Shown here: positions 54,352-64,000 of the stretch, piece after piece
Numbering within the stretch: the stretch's first letter is position 1
Layout: the number at the start of each line of letters is the position of its first letter
Assembly: GCA_016618085.1 (NCBI GenBank)
Contig: JABLTG010000034.1
Location: 1 to 64,000 of the forward strand
DNA length: 64,000 nt
Reading direction: 5' to 3'
DNA from: Neovahlkampfia damariscottae
Taxonomy: Eukaryota > Heterolobosea > Selenaionea > Neovahlkampfiida > Neovahlkampfiidae
Notes under the pieces: generated by a model
Database searches by the model: none
Told to the model about the DNA's origin: nothing
What the model saw: only the letters and a program-made list of their open reading frames with translations
Made by a program: the position numbers and the translations under genes

Positions 54352-55503
54352 TCATTCAAATAAAGAAAGAATAGTCATATTTCCTTGATGTAATTTTATA
54401 TATTCTAATGGTGTTAATCCATTTTTATCTTTGATTGTTAAATCAACTTTTTTACATTTTATGAATTCTTTTAATTCAGTTTCATCATTCATTTCAATGG
54501 AATATTGAATTAAAATATGAAGTGCATTTTGACCTTCACTTCCAAATTCATTTATTGATTCTTTTGACATTTCTTTTAATAATAAAGGTATATACTCAAA
54601 TTTATTCCAAAGTAGACTTTTATGTAATGCATTCCATCCATAATAATCTTTTCCATTGATATTGATTGTTTCATCAGCAATCAAATTTGATAGGTCATTC
54701 AAATCTTTTGGACATGAACCATATTCAAATAATTTTGATATTGATATTTTCTTTTGAATTGGTTCTGATTGTTGTTTATCAATTTTATTAATAATTTTCC
54801 CTTTTACATCAAATGTATGTGTTACTTTAATTAGATTTTCTAATTGATTTGAATGATGTATTTTATTTTTAGATTTGTTCATAAATTCTTCAATGATGGA
54901 TTTTTGTTGATTTCTTTCTGGTATTTCAATTTTTTCGTTTTTTATTTCTTTTGCTTCTTTGATTATATTTTCTTCGCAAAACTTTTCCAAATTTTCAAAG
55001 GTGCTTTTTTCTCCATTTTCAAAAGCAACTCTTAAAGCAGTTCTATTCCATTTATCTTCCATTGTAGTGGAAGCTCCATTTTGGCATAAAATTTTTACAA
55101 CTTCAACATGACCAGAAGCACATGCCAAGTGTAAAGGTGTTTCATTCCATTCATTTTGAGAATTTAAAATGATTTCAAGTTCTTTTTTTGATTTAATAAA
55201 ATTACAAAGAAACTCTAAACAGTTCAAAGAATTTGAATTCGCACATAAATGAAATATTGAATCTTTTCTATTTGTCATCATTGATATATTTATATTTGTA
55301 TGAGACACTAATATTTTGACAATGTTAAGTTCGTCAAAATAACAAGCTGAATGAAGAGCAGTGTTTCCTTTTTCATCTTGGAAATTTATATTTATAAGTT
55401 CTTCATCTATCAATTTTTGAAGTTCTTTTGACTGACCAGATGAAGAAAAAACCAATAAATTCTTGTTTGCTTCATCAAGTTGGTTATTTTGAACTGTGGT
55501 CAT
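54352..55503 (-). CDS. Ankyrin repeat protein
   Basis: This intronless gene encodes 383 residues. Four ankyrin repeats (about residues 10-170) include KGNTALHSACYFDELNIVKI and NETPLHLACASGHVEVVKI. A Lys/Asn-rich linker of about 80 residues follows, then two or three more repeats (about 275-383) with YGWNALHKSLLW and KNGLTPLEYIKLH. No other domain is visible. It converges with the PX gene and ends 22 bases from its stop. It is probably an adaptor. It differs from the ankyrin gene at 8,139 in having no long coiled coil. Confidence 0.85.
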   Translation of the reverse strand: MTTVQNNQLDEANKNLLVFSSSGQSKELQKLIDEELININFQDEKGNTALHSACYFDELNIVKILVSHTNINISMMTNRKDSIFHLCANSNSLNCLEFLCNFIKSKKELEIILNSQNEWNETPLHLACASGHVEVVKILCQNGASTTMEDKWNRTALRVAFENGEKSTFENLEKFCEENIIKEAKEIKNEKIEIPERNQQKSIIEEFMNKSKNKIHHSNQLENLIKVTHTFDVKGKIINKIDKQQSEPIQKKISISKLFEYGSCPKDLNDLSNLIADETININGKDYYGWNALHKSLLWNKFEYIPLLLKEMSKESINEFGSEGQNALHILIQYSIEMNDETELKEFIKCKKVDLTIKDKNGLTPLEYIKLHQGNMTILSLFE

Positions 55504-55797
55504 AAATTTAATTCGCCAATCAAATTAGTCCACAAAAAATGAATACTTGTCAAAAATGAGTTTCATGTTTTAATTATTTGCAAGTATAAACTTATTTGTT
55601 CTTCACTATAAGTATAATTGTTTATAGAAGTAAATCCAGAAAATATGTCAAAGGGATGTGATGTCCAACATCCTTCAAAAAAAAAATCAAGAAATATTGA
55701 TTAAATATGAATCAAACATCAAATTGAAGCATATTCTCAAATTCAATTTAAATTTTTGGAGTTTTGATATCAGATGAATTGGACTTTGTTACAGGTT
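55504..55797. other. Intergenic stretch without a recognised gene
   Basis: About 290 bases between the ankyrin gene start and the eS30 stop. It holds the CCAAT box at 55,515-55,524 near the ankyrin start. A short inverted repeat (GGATGT at 55,654-55,659 and ACATCC at 55,668-55,673) is present. Otherwise it is AT-rich with no open frame or RNA gene that I can support. Confidence 0.5.
55515..55524 (-). promoter_or_regulatory. CCAAT box of the ankyrin gene
   Basis: GCCAATCAAA lies 11 bases before the ATG at 55,503. Confidence 0.45.
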
Positions 55798-55986
55798 TTA
55801 TTTTCTAGATTTACTGATAAATTGTTTGAAACTTTTCTCTTCTTTTTCTTCTATTGAATTATTTTTCTCATACTGGGATCGTTTTTTTGCTCTTCCGGTT
55901 TTTGGTTTTGTTTTAGGTAGTTTTTCTACCTTTGGTGTTTGTCTTCTTACTTTTCCTTCTGATACGTGGCCGTAATGTTTTGCCAT
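55798..55986 (-). CDS. 40S ribosomal protein eS30
   Basis: This intronless frame encodes 62 residues. HVSEGKVRRQTPKVEKLPK and KTGRAKKRSQYEKN match the conserved core of eS30, and the length is close to the usual 59. It is not fused to a ubiquitin-like protein, unlike animal FAU. The C-terminus departs from the family: instead of the usual basic, Gly-rich end, it is Glu-rich (EEKEEKSFKQF). A short intron could hide a different ending, but I see no convincing splice sites. A CCAAT box lies 29 bases before the ATG. Confidence 0.88.
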   Translation of the reverse strand: MAKHYGHVSEGKVRRQTPKVEKLPKTKPKTGRAKKRSQYEKNNSIEEKEEKSFKQFISKSRK

Positions 55987-56014
55987 TACTTTTCTGGGTT
56001 TTGTGAATGAAACC

Positions 56015-56024
56015 GACCAATCAA
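56015..56024 (-). promoter_or_regulatory. CCAAT box of the eS30 gene
   Basis: GACCAATCAA lies 28 bases before the ATG at 55,986. Confidence 0.5.
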
Positions 56025-56065
56025 ACCCAGAATAGTTTCAACCATTTTTTAACAAAATAAAAACT

Positions 56066-57267
56066 TTAATTACTAGTCAATTTTCCTTCTTCTACTAATT
56101 CTAAAATATCGTTTAATGTTTTTTCAACATTTGAAATAGATGTTGCTTCTGAAAGAAATACATGTATTCTATTTGGATCATATTTATTTCTTTTTAAATA
56201 TTGATTTTTAATAAAATCAATTGCATCTTCTTTTGTTTCACCATCATATTCTTCAAAAGTATTTGATAATTTAACAATATCAATTTTTTTTGTAAACAAA
56301 TCAAATTTGTTCAAAATTAAAATGACAGGTTTATCTCTAAAATGAGTTCCATTTATATGTTCATCAAATAAATCTAAACTATCAATCATTCTATTAGTAA
56401 CATCATCTTCATAACATTTTTGATTATATTCACTCAAAGAACTGATAAAGATAACACCATCAATTCCATCAAATGCTTTGAAATTTTAAATTAAATTTTC
56501 TTTACATTGAATCCATTTTTTTCTTTCATTTTTTTGACCACCAACATCAACAAATGAAAATTCATATGTTTGTTGACTTCTTTTTGTTGTAAAATTAAAT
56601 TTTGAAAATCCAGTTGTTTTTCTTCTACATTTTAAAATATCTTGGTCTGTTGGTACGTATGTTTTTGGATCAAGTTGTTCAAGTCTTTCATTTATAAAAT
56701 ATTTAGCACCATCAAAAATATGTTTTTTTAAACTAATTTCATTAAAATATGATTCAATAGATTCATCTTTAAAGAATTCAATAATCTCTTTATGAAAATG
56801 TGCAAAAGGTACTTGACCTTTCAATGAAAAATGAAGATTATTCTCTTTTGAAAAATTAATTATATTTTCAATAGTTTCCTTTAAAAAATGAGTTTTCTTT
56901 GTTTTTTTTTTACTTTATTCTTTGGATTGGAATATTGAATATTATTTTCTGTGTAGTATTCATCAATAGATTTCATAGCAATTAAAAGAGATCCAAGTAT
57001 AACTTGAACATAAAGATCTTCTTCATTCTTAGTTGTTATTAACTTCTCATTAAATAAAAGTTTAATTTGTTTTAATAAAGTCTAAAAAAAAAAAACTTAA
57101 AAATTATATTTTTTTTTTAACTGATTTTCCACTCTCACCAGTTCCTTTCTTTTTTAGTTTTAGTTTTATATAGTACCTAATAGAATGAATTGTTGTTGTA
57201 TTGATTTCTTTTTTCTTTCTTCTGGTTTTATTTGTGTTTCTGTGTCACTAACAAAATTATTACCCAT
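56066..57267 (-). CDS. Heterotrimeric G protein alpha subunit
   Basis: About five exons give 355 residues. The start MGNNFVSDTE has Gly2, a likely myristoylation site. FILLGTGESGKS with TLLKQIK is the P loop, CRRKTTGFSKF is switch I with the GTPase Arg, FVDVGGQKNERKKW is switch II, and ILNKFDLF is the NKxD guanine motif. The helical domain is recognisable but divergent. The usual TCAT guanine-contact motif is replaced by SEAT. The C-terminal tail (EEGKLTSN) lacks the Cys or aromatic residues typical of receptor-coupling tails. Introns of about 30-38 bases, including one inside GTGESGKS, are needed for the frame. Confidence 0.9.
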
Positions 57268-57271
57268 TTTT

Positions 57272-57281
57272 TATTGGACAA
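57272..57281 (-). promoter_or_regulatory. CCAAT box of the G alpha gene
   Basis: TATTGGACAA lies only 4 bases before the ATG at 57,267, among the closest in the window. Confidence 0.4.
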
Positions 57282-57434
57282 TGAAAATTTGAATGGACAT
57301 TTTAGAAATGTAGTCGTTCGAATTTCTTTTATTATGTATGTCAAAATTCTTCATTTTCTTCCCTTTTCGTTGAGCTTGAGAAACAAAAATGTGCAAAAAA
57401 ACAATAAAAAAATGTTAAGTCTATTTTTTTCATA

Positions 57435-58214
57435 TTAATTCGTTTTTATTTTGAGATTATTTTCATCAAATAATTTATTAATCATGATTCCACAAAAAAA
57501 TCCTTTTTCATTTTTAAAAAAACTAAAAATTAAAGTTACCTGCAATAATGTCGCATGAATAATGTGTTTTGGTTGTAAGAAATATAACAACTTGAAATAT
57601 ATTATACACGTATGTAATAATATTAGCAAGAGTAAAATATTTTTGTTTTTTTAAATCATAACCACAAATGATACTGACTTTTTTTTGAAAATGGTTAAAG
57701 TTGAATTTTATTACTTGCAATATGACCACTAAAAAAATAATCATTTCTACTTTCAGGAATTCCAGGAAAATGCCAAATCAAATCTTTTAAAAATTATAAT
57801 TTACAATTTTCTTTTTTTTACCTTTTGGATTTGGAAGAACAAAGATATGCATTGAAAATACTCTTAACAAATACATTGTAACAATTGAATATCCTAAATT
57901 AATTTTTTGATATGCAATCACTCTTATTGTCAAATAAATAACAATAGACATCATTATTATTGATTGCACTCCAAAAATAATGAATCTAAAATTGTACATT
58001 GAGTCTGGTTTTACAAAATCGTGAAGTGGTTGAAATATTTGAAATCCAACATCAACAAAGTGGTCAGCTTTGAAAAAAAATTTCAATTAGTTTTTCAAAT
58101 TTGTTTACGATTTTCTGTGAAGTAAGTGATATAATATTCTACTAATGACACAAAGGTCATCAATAGAAGGATTATAAACTTATCTTTACCGTACTTCAAA
58201 AAATTTTGAATCAT
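57435..58214 (-). CDS. PAP2-like / sphingomyelin-synthase-like membrane protein
   Basis: Five exons give about 208 residues. Six hydrophobic helices are visible. The two catalytic motifs of the PAP2 superfamily are present: NDYFFSGHIA, with its His, and THYSCDIIAG, with a second His and an Asp four residues on. The spacing and the HYSCD form resemble the sphingomyelin synthase or inositol-phosphoceramide synthase branch, where HYTxD is usual, but a lipid phosphate phosphatase cannot be excluded. An N-terminal helix and a short cytosolic loop (PDHFVDVGFQIFQPLHDFV) come first. Four introns of about 37-41 bases are needed. Confidence 0.75.
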
Positions 58215-58424
58215 CAATTCACACAACCAATCAGAAATTGACAATTTACATAATAAAAAATAAAACGGATATACTTTTAGAATTGAATAAAAAATTAATT
58301 TTTAACAAAAAAAAAATATCACCTAAAAAATCGGGGAAAATGATTGGTTCTATAAAAATCTCCAAGTCCGTTGACCAATCAAATATTAATTTCTCCTCTT
58401 AAGCTTTGTTAAACATTTCACATC
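58215..58424. promoter_or_regulatory. Divergent promoter with three CCAAT boxes
   Basis: AACCAATCAG at 58,225-58,234 lies next to the PAP2-like start. TGATTGGTTC at 58,341-58,350 and GACCAATCAA at 58,373-58,382 lie 40-85 bases before the myosin ATG. Confidence 0.55.
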
Positions 58425-61400
58425 ATGTCTGACAAACGTAGACAAAGAAGAAAAAGATCCGACGAAAGTCAAGATTCATGGTTAGACGGTTTAGTTGTTG
58501 GCGAAACAGATTTAACTGCACCAGGAAATAAAATGTGGGTTTCTGAAGACAACATTTTCAGAAAAGCTGAAATCTTGGAAAAAAAATCTGACAACACTTT
58601 AACTGTAAGATTTGAAGATGACAACGACGTAAATAATTATTTAAAAAAATTTTAACATTTTTTTTTTGACAGGAAAGAACAGTCAGTCTTAAAGAAGTTC
58701 AACCAATGAATCCTGAAAAAATGGAAAAGACAGAAGATATGGCGCGTCTTACACATTTAAATGAACCTAGTGTTTATTATAATTTAGCGCAAAGATACAG
58801 GGACGAAACTATTTACACATACTCTGGTTTATTTTTAGTTGCTATCAATCCATATAAGGATACAGGAATTTATACTCAAGCTTATGTAGATAAATACAAA
58901 GGAAAAAATAGAGATGAAGTTCCTCCTCATGTTTTTAGTCTTGCTGATACTGCTTACAGAAATATGACACAAAACAAACAAAATCAATCCATGTTAGTTA
59001 CAGGAGAATCTGGTGCTGGTAAAACAGAAAACACAAAAAAGATTATTCAATATTTAACACAAGTTGCTGGTTCAAGTCAAGGTGGTGGTGAATTAGAACA
59101 ACAAATTATTAGAACAAATCCATTATTAGAAGCTTTTGGTAATGCTAAAACTATCAAAAACAACAATTCTTCAAGATTTGGTAAATTTATCGAAATTGGT
59201 TTCAATGGTTCTGGATATATTGTTGGTACAAAAATTACAAATTATTTGTTAGAAACAACAAGGGTTATTCATCAAAATGAAAATGAAAGAAATTTCCATG
59301 TTTTCTATCAAATCTTTACAGATTCAGAAATGTGTGCAAAATTCCATTTAGGAAAACCAGAAGATTATAATTATATTAATCAAACTGGAATCTACACAGT
59401 TGATGGAATTGATGATGCAAGAGAATGGAAAGATGCAATTAAATCAATGACAATTATTGGTATCAATGAAAAAGAACAAGATTTCGTTTTTGCAACTATT
59501 GCTGCTATTCTTCATTTAGGTAATGTTAACTTCACTGCTACAAAAGAAGGAAATGCTGAAATTGTTGATAAACAACCAATGAAAGAAGCATGTAAACTTT
59601 TAGGAGTTCAAGGAGGTATTTTAGAAAAAGCACTTGCACATCCAAAAATTTCAGTTAACAGAGAAGTTATTGAAACTCATGAAACACCACAAAGAGCGAA
59701 TTTCAACAAAGATGCTTTAGTTAAATCTATTTATAGAAGACTTTTTAATTGGTTAGTTCAAAGAATCAATCAAAGTCTCGCAGCTAAAGAATCAGTTAAA
59801 AATACAATTGGATTATTAGATATTGCTGGTTTTGAAATCTTTCAATTGAATTCATTTGAACAATTATGTATCAATTTTACAAATGAAAAATTACAACAAT
59901 TTTTCAACAATCACATGTTCAAAAAAGAACAAGAAGAATATTTAAGAGAAAAGATTGAATGGAAATTCATTGATTTTGGATTAGATTTACAACCAACAAT
60001 TGATTTAATTGAAAAACAAGGAGGTGTATTTGCTATTTTAGACGAACAAACAACTTTAGGAGGAACAAATGATAAAGTTGTTGTTGAAAGATTAAAAAAG
60101 AATTGGAAAGAACATGAAAAATTCACACTTGATAAATTTGATCAAATGAAATTTAATGTTGTTCATTATGCTGGTGAAGTAACATATGACACAGAACAAT
60201 GGTTACATAAAAATACAGATCCATTAACAGGTGATTCTGAAAAAGCAATGTCATCATCAAAAAGATCATTAGTTGCAAATTTATTCCCTGTAAAAGATAC
60301 AAAAAGAGGTGGTGCTAGATTTTTATCAGTCGCAAGAGAATATAAAGACCAATTAGAAAGTTTAATGCAAGTTTTAAGATCAACTGAACCACATTTTATT
60401 CGTTGTATTATTCCAAATCATAAAATGAAAGCTGGATATTTAGAACCTGAAATTGTATTAAATCAATTACGTTGTAATGGTGTATTAGAAGGTATTAGAA
60501 TTTCAAGAAAAGGTTATCCTGGAAGAGTTATTTTTAATGAATTTGTACAAAGATATAAAGTTATTGCAAATTCTGATGATTTAGATAAACAAATGACATT
60601 AGCTGGAAAAGCAAAAGTTATACTTGAAGCAACTGATTTAAAATTAAAAGATCATTATTTAATCGGTATGACAAAAGTATTCTTCAAAGCAGGTGCAGAA
60701 GCTTTAATTGAAAAGATTAGAGATAAAAAAGTTGCAGAAGTTATTTTATGTGGACAAGCAGCTATTAGAGGATATCTTGCAAGAAAAGAATATAAAAGAA
60801 TTCTATCACAAATTGATGCATGTAAACTTATTCAACAAAATTGGAGAATTTATTTAGAATTAAAGAATTGGTCATGGTGGAAAGTATTAAGTATTGGAAG
60901 AGCACTTGTTGATCCTGAACAATCTGATAAAGAATTAGATGAATTAAAAAAGAAAATTGAAGAATTAAAAGATCAAATTGATGAAGAAAATCGTGATAAA
61001 AAAAGAGTTCAAAAAGAAAAAGGAGATGTTCTTGTTGATATTGAAAGATTAAAAGCAGAAATATTATCAAATCAACAAAAAATTGATGATTTTAAAGATG
61101 ATATTACAAAATTAACAGATAGAGAAAGAGAATTATTAAATCAAATTGATGCACTTTCAAGAGAAAAGAAAATGTTAGATGATGAAGCAAGATCAAATAA
61201 TATGAAATTTCAAGAACAAGATACAATTTATCAAGAAAAAGAAAAAATGATTGATGATTTAACATCAGATTTAGGTTCAGGTGGTGAAGAAGCTTCAAAA
61301 TTAAAAGAATTATTACAAGAAGTTCAAAAAGAAAAATTAAAAATTGAAGCAACATCAAAACAATTAGATGAAGATATTAAAGATCAAAGAAATAAATTAG

Positions 61401-64000
61401 ATGCTGAAATATTAAGATCACAAGAATTAGAAAGAACAAAATCAACTTTAGAAGATAAATTAAAAGAAGTTGCACATAAATTACAATCAAATGCAAAAGA
61501 AAAATCAAATTTAGAATCAAAATATGATGATTCATTAAAAACATTAAAAGAAACTGATACTGAATTAAAAACAGCACTTGATCAAATTAAAACATTAATG
61601 GGTGATGAATCAAAGAAATCAGGTGATATTTCTGTACTTCAAACTGATTTAGAAGATTTACAAAGAAAATTAGAAAATGCAGAAAGAGAAAAAAGAGGTC
61701 TTGAAACACAAAATAGAGAATTACAAGATAAACAATCTGATGCAGAAAATAAAAGAGCAGCAACTGATAAATTATATAGACATGCAAAAGAAGATTTAAC
61801 AGATTCAATTAAAAATCATGAAAAACTTGAAGATGAAAGACAACAATTTGATGAAAATTTAGTTCAAGTTAGAGAAGAAACTGGTGAAATTAGAACAAAA
61901 TTAATTGTTCTTGATGATGAAAATATTGCATTAAATAAAAAGAAACAAGATTTAGAAAGAGATATTTCAACTTTAAATTTTGATTTATCTGAATTAAAAA
62001 ATAGAAATGAAAGAACACTTGAAAATTTACAAAAAAAATTAAATGATCAAGAAAGAGATTTAAAAGATCAATTAGCACAAGAACATTCAAATAAAGATTC
62101 TGCTGAATCTGCATTTAAATCAACAAGAGATCAATGTAGTGATTTAAAAAGACAAATTGATCAATTAAGTGCAGAAAAAGATAATATTGATGCAAAATTT
62201 AAAAGATTAGAACAATCACTTGGTTCAGAACAAAATGAATTATTAGACGTTAAAAGAAATGTTACAGATTTACAAAATTCAATTAGATCAACATCAACAA
62301 AATTAAAAGAAATTGAAAGTAAACATTCAAATGAAATGGAAGATAAAATTAGAAATGAACAAAAAAAAAATCTTTTAAATTCACAATTTAATGAAAATAG
62401 AGATTATTTAGATTCAATTTTAAAAGAAAAAGAAGATTTAGAACAAGAAATTCAAAAATTAAGAAGTGAATATTCAAAATCAAAAGCAGAAATTGATGGA
62501 TTAAGAGATGAAACAAATCAATTAAAAACAAAATGTTCATTACAAGAAGGTGATATTAAATCAACAAAAGATAGAATTGAAGATAATTCAAAGAATTTAA
62601 ATGCATTAAAAGTTAAATCAAAAAATTTAGAATCAAAAGTTAATCAAGCAAATTTAGATAATGAATCTGGAAGAGGTGAAAAAAAAGTTTTAGAAGGTAA
62701 AATTCAAAAAGCAGAACAACAATTACAAAAATTAAAACAAAAATTAGATGAAGAAAGATCAAAAACAAGAAAAGAACAAGAAGAAAAAACAATTTCTGAA
62801 CAAGATTTACGTGAAAAAAGATTCGCATTAGAAACTATTCAAAAACAAATTGAAGATAAAAAAAGAAAATATAAAGATGCACAATCAAAAGTTAATGAAT
62901 TAGAAACAATAATTTCAGATGAAAATTCAAGTGCTTCAAAACTTAGAGCTCAAATTACTCAATTAGAATCACAAAGAGTTGATTTAACTGAAAGATTAGA
63001 AGAATTAAATAAGAATTTAGGTTCTTCACAAGGTGGTTCAAAATCAAATAAAGATAAAATTACAGATGCTGAAAGAACTATTTCAGATGAATCTAAAATG
63101 TCACAAAAATTAACTTTAGAAAATCAAAAATTAAAAGCTGAATTAGATAAATTAAAAATGTATGGTGAAGAAAATGATAAAAAATATCAAAGAACACAAG
63201 AATCATTAAAAATGAGAATGGACCAATTAGAACAAGATCATGATTTAATTATTAGAAGATTAACTGATGAAAAAGCTGATTTAAAAAGAAATTTAAAAAT
63301 GGCTCAAAAAAATGCAAAAGTTTCATCAACAACAGAATCTTCATTTGGAACAGTTCCAAAAGAAGCACTTGAAAAAGTTGAATCAGATTTTGAAAAAGAA
63401 TTACAAAAATTAAATACTGAAGTTGAAGAATTAAGAAAAAATAAATTACAAATTGAAGCATCAAAAAGAAGTTTTGAATTTCAATTAAATTCTTTAAGAG
63501 ATCAATTAGATAATGAAGAAAGACAAAGAAAAAAAGTTGAAGTTCAAAAGAAAACATTACAAATTGAATTAGAAGATTTAAGAGAACAAGCTGATGAAGC
63601 AGAAGAATTAAAAGAAGAATTAGAAGATGTGCGACATGAAGCTCAAATCTTTAAAAAAGAATTATATGCTGAAAAAGAAAAAGAAAAAATTGAAAGAGAT
63701 AAAGCAGAAGATGAAGTTGAAAGATTTACATCACAAGTTGATGAATTAAAAAAACAATTAGCTGATGAACAATCTCAATCTGCATCAGAAATTAGATCAA
63801 CAAGACAAAAATATGAAAAAGAAGTTTCTGATTATGAAGATTTAATTTCAAAATCAAGAAAAGATAAAAAATCAACTGAAAGAGGTACAAAAAAAGTTGA
63901 TAGATCAGCTAGAGAAATTGCAAGAAAATTAAATAATGCAGAAATTGATCTTCAACAAACTGAAGAAAAAGTAACAATGCTTACAAAAGATCATGCTAAA
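58425..64000 (+). CDS. Conventional myosin II heavy chain, right end open
   Basis: Two exons (58,425-58,628 and 58,673 to the window end) give at least 1,844 residues. A short Arg-rich start (MSDKRRQRRKR) precedes an SH3-like N-terminal domain. The motor (about residues 75-760) has P loop GESGAGKTENTK, switch I NNNSSRFGKF, switch II DIAGFE, the actin-binding stretch ESLMQVLRSTEPHFIRCI and SH1 region QLRCNGVLEGIRI. One or two IQ motifs (AAIRGYLARKEYKRIL) bind light chains. From about residue 825 the protein is continuous coiled coil, the rod of a filament-forming myosin. It still has no stop at 64,000. One 44-base intron lies in the N-terminal domain. Confidence 0.97.

Noticed and set aside
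55650-55675. Hairpin with GGATGT/ACATCC arms as a small RNA or terminator
   Set aside because: Only six base pairs with an eight-base loop, and no box C/D, box H/ACA or polymerase III signals nearby.
60828-63557. Several minus-strand frames rich in Leu and Phe under the myosin rod
   Set aside because: They are antisense shadows of a repetitive coiled-coil coding region.
1-64000. tRNA, rRNA or CRISPR features
   Set aside because: I looked for cloverleaf-like blocks, conserved rRNA segments and regularly spaced repeats and found none that I can support.

Overview
This window is a very AT-rich stretch of nuclear DNA from a unicellular eukaryote. About 36 probable host genes are packed head to tail, head to head and tail to tail, often with only 15-100 bases between them. 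Most are cut by tiny GT-AG introns of about 25-45 bases, found by joining protein-family matches across frames. The gene content fits a free-living, aerobic amoeba or amoeboflagellate: conventional myosin II, F-actin capping protein beta, a G protein alpha subunit, fungal-like adenylate cyclase domains, a polycystin-1-like receptor, ETF-beta and a mitochondrial ribosome recycling factor. The tiny introns and the EGF subtype could suit a heterolobosean-like or other deep amoeboid lineage, but I cannot place it from sequence alone.

Left edge (1 to about 3,100): part of a virus-like element of the Polinton / Polinton-like virus type. It carries the tail of an upstream gene, a probable double jelly-roll capsid gene, an FtsK-HerA packaging ATPase and three small genes. 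It runs off the left end. It lacks introns and lacks the promoter motif seen at host genes. The next gene (3,242-3,832) cannot be assigned to virus or host.

3,900-20,100: an unknown protein, a possible 46-residue protein, a TMEM181-like membrane protein, a DOMON-EGF surface protein, a coiled-coil/ankyrin protein, a DUF1349 protein, an SLC35C2-like transporter, a 2,181-residue polycystin-1-like receptor and Pin1. 20,300-34,000: a two-helix membrane protein, a cullin, ACMSD, a long-chain acyl-CoA synthetase, a DUF971 protein, a lysosomal-type alpha-mannosidase with an unusual membrane insert, an ADP-ribosylglycohydrolase, a small membrane protein and mitochondrial RRF. 34,000-44,400: a nucleolin-like protein, a small secreted protein, a giant protein with calponin-homology domains at both ends and three adenylate cyclase domains between them (broken here by a run of N), and a membrane-anchored starch-synthase-like glycosyltransferase. 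44,400-64,000: a P5A ATPase, CapZ beta, ALADIN, ETF-beta, a coiled-coil PX protein, an ankyrin protein, ribosomal protein eS30, a G alpha subunit, a PAP2-like membrane protein and myosin II (open at the right edge).

The most striking general signal is a CCAAT-box motif, best form TGATTGGTCAA in either orientation, lying about 10-100 bases before the start codon of nearly every host gene. Divergent pairs often share or double it, and it decides several start codons. The most unusual genes are the CH-cyclase-CH giant and the alpha-mannosidase with a multi-helix membrane insert inside its conserved C-terminal region. Actin and signalling genes (myosin II, CapZ beta, G alpha, cyclase, PX) are frequent, but I see no operon-like grouping.
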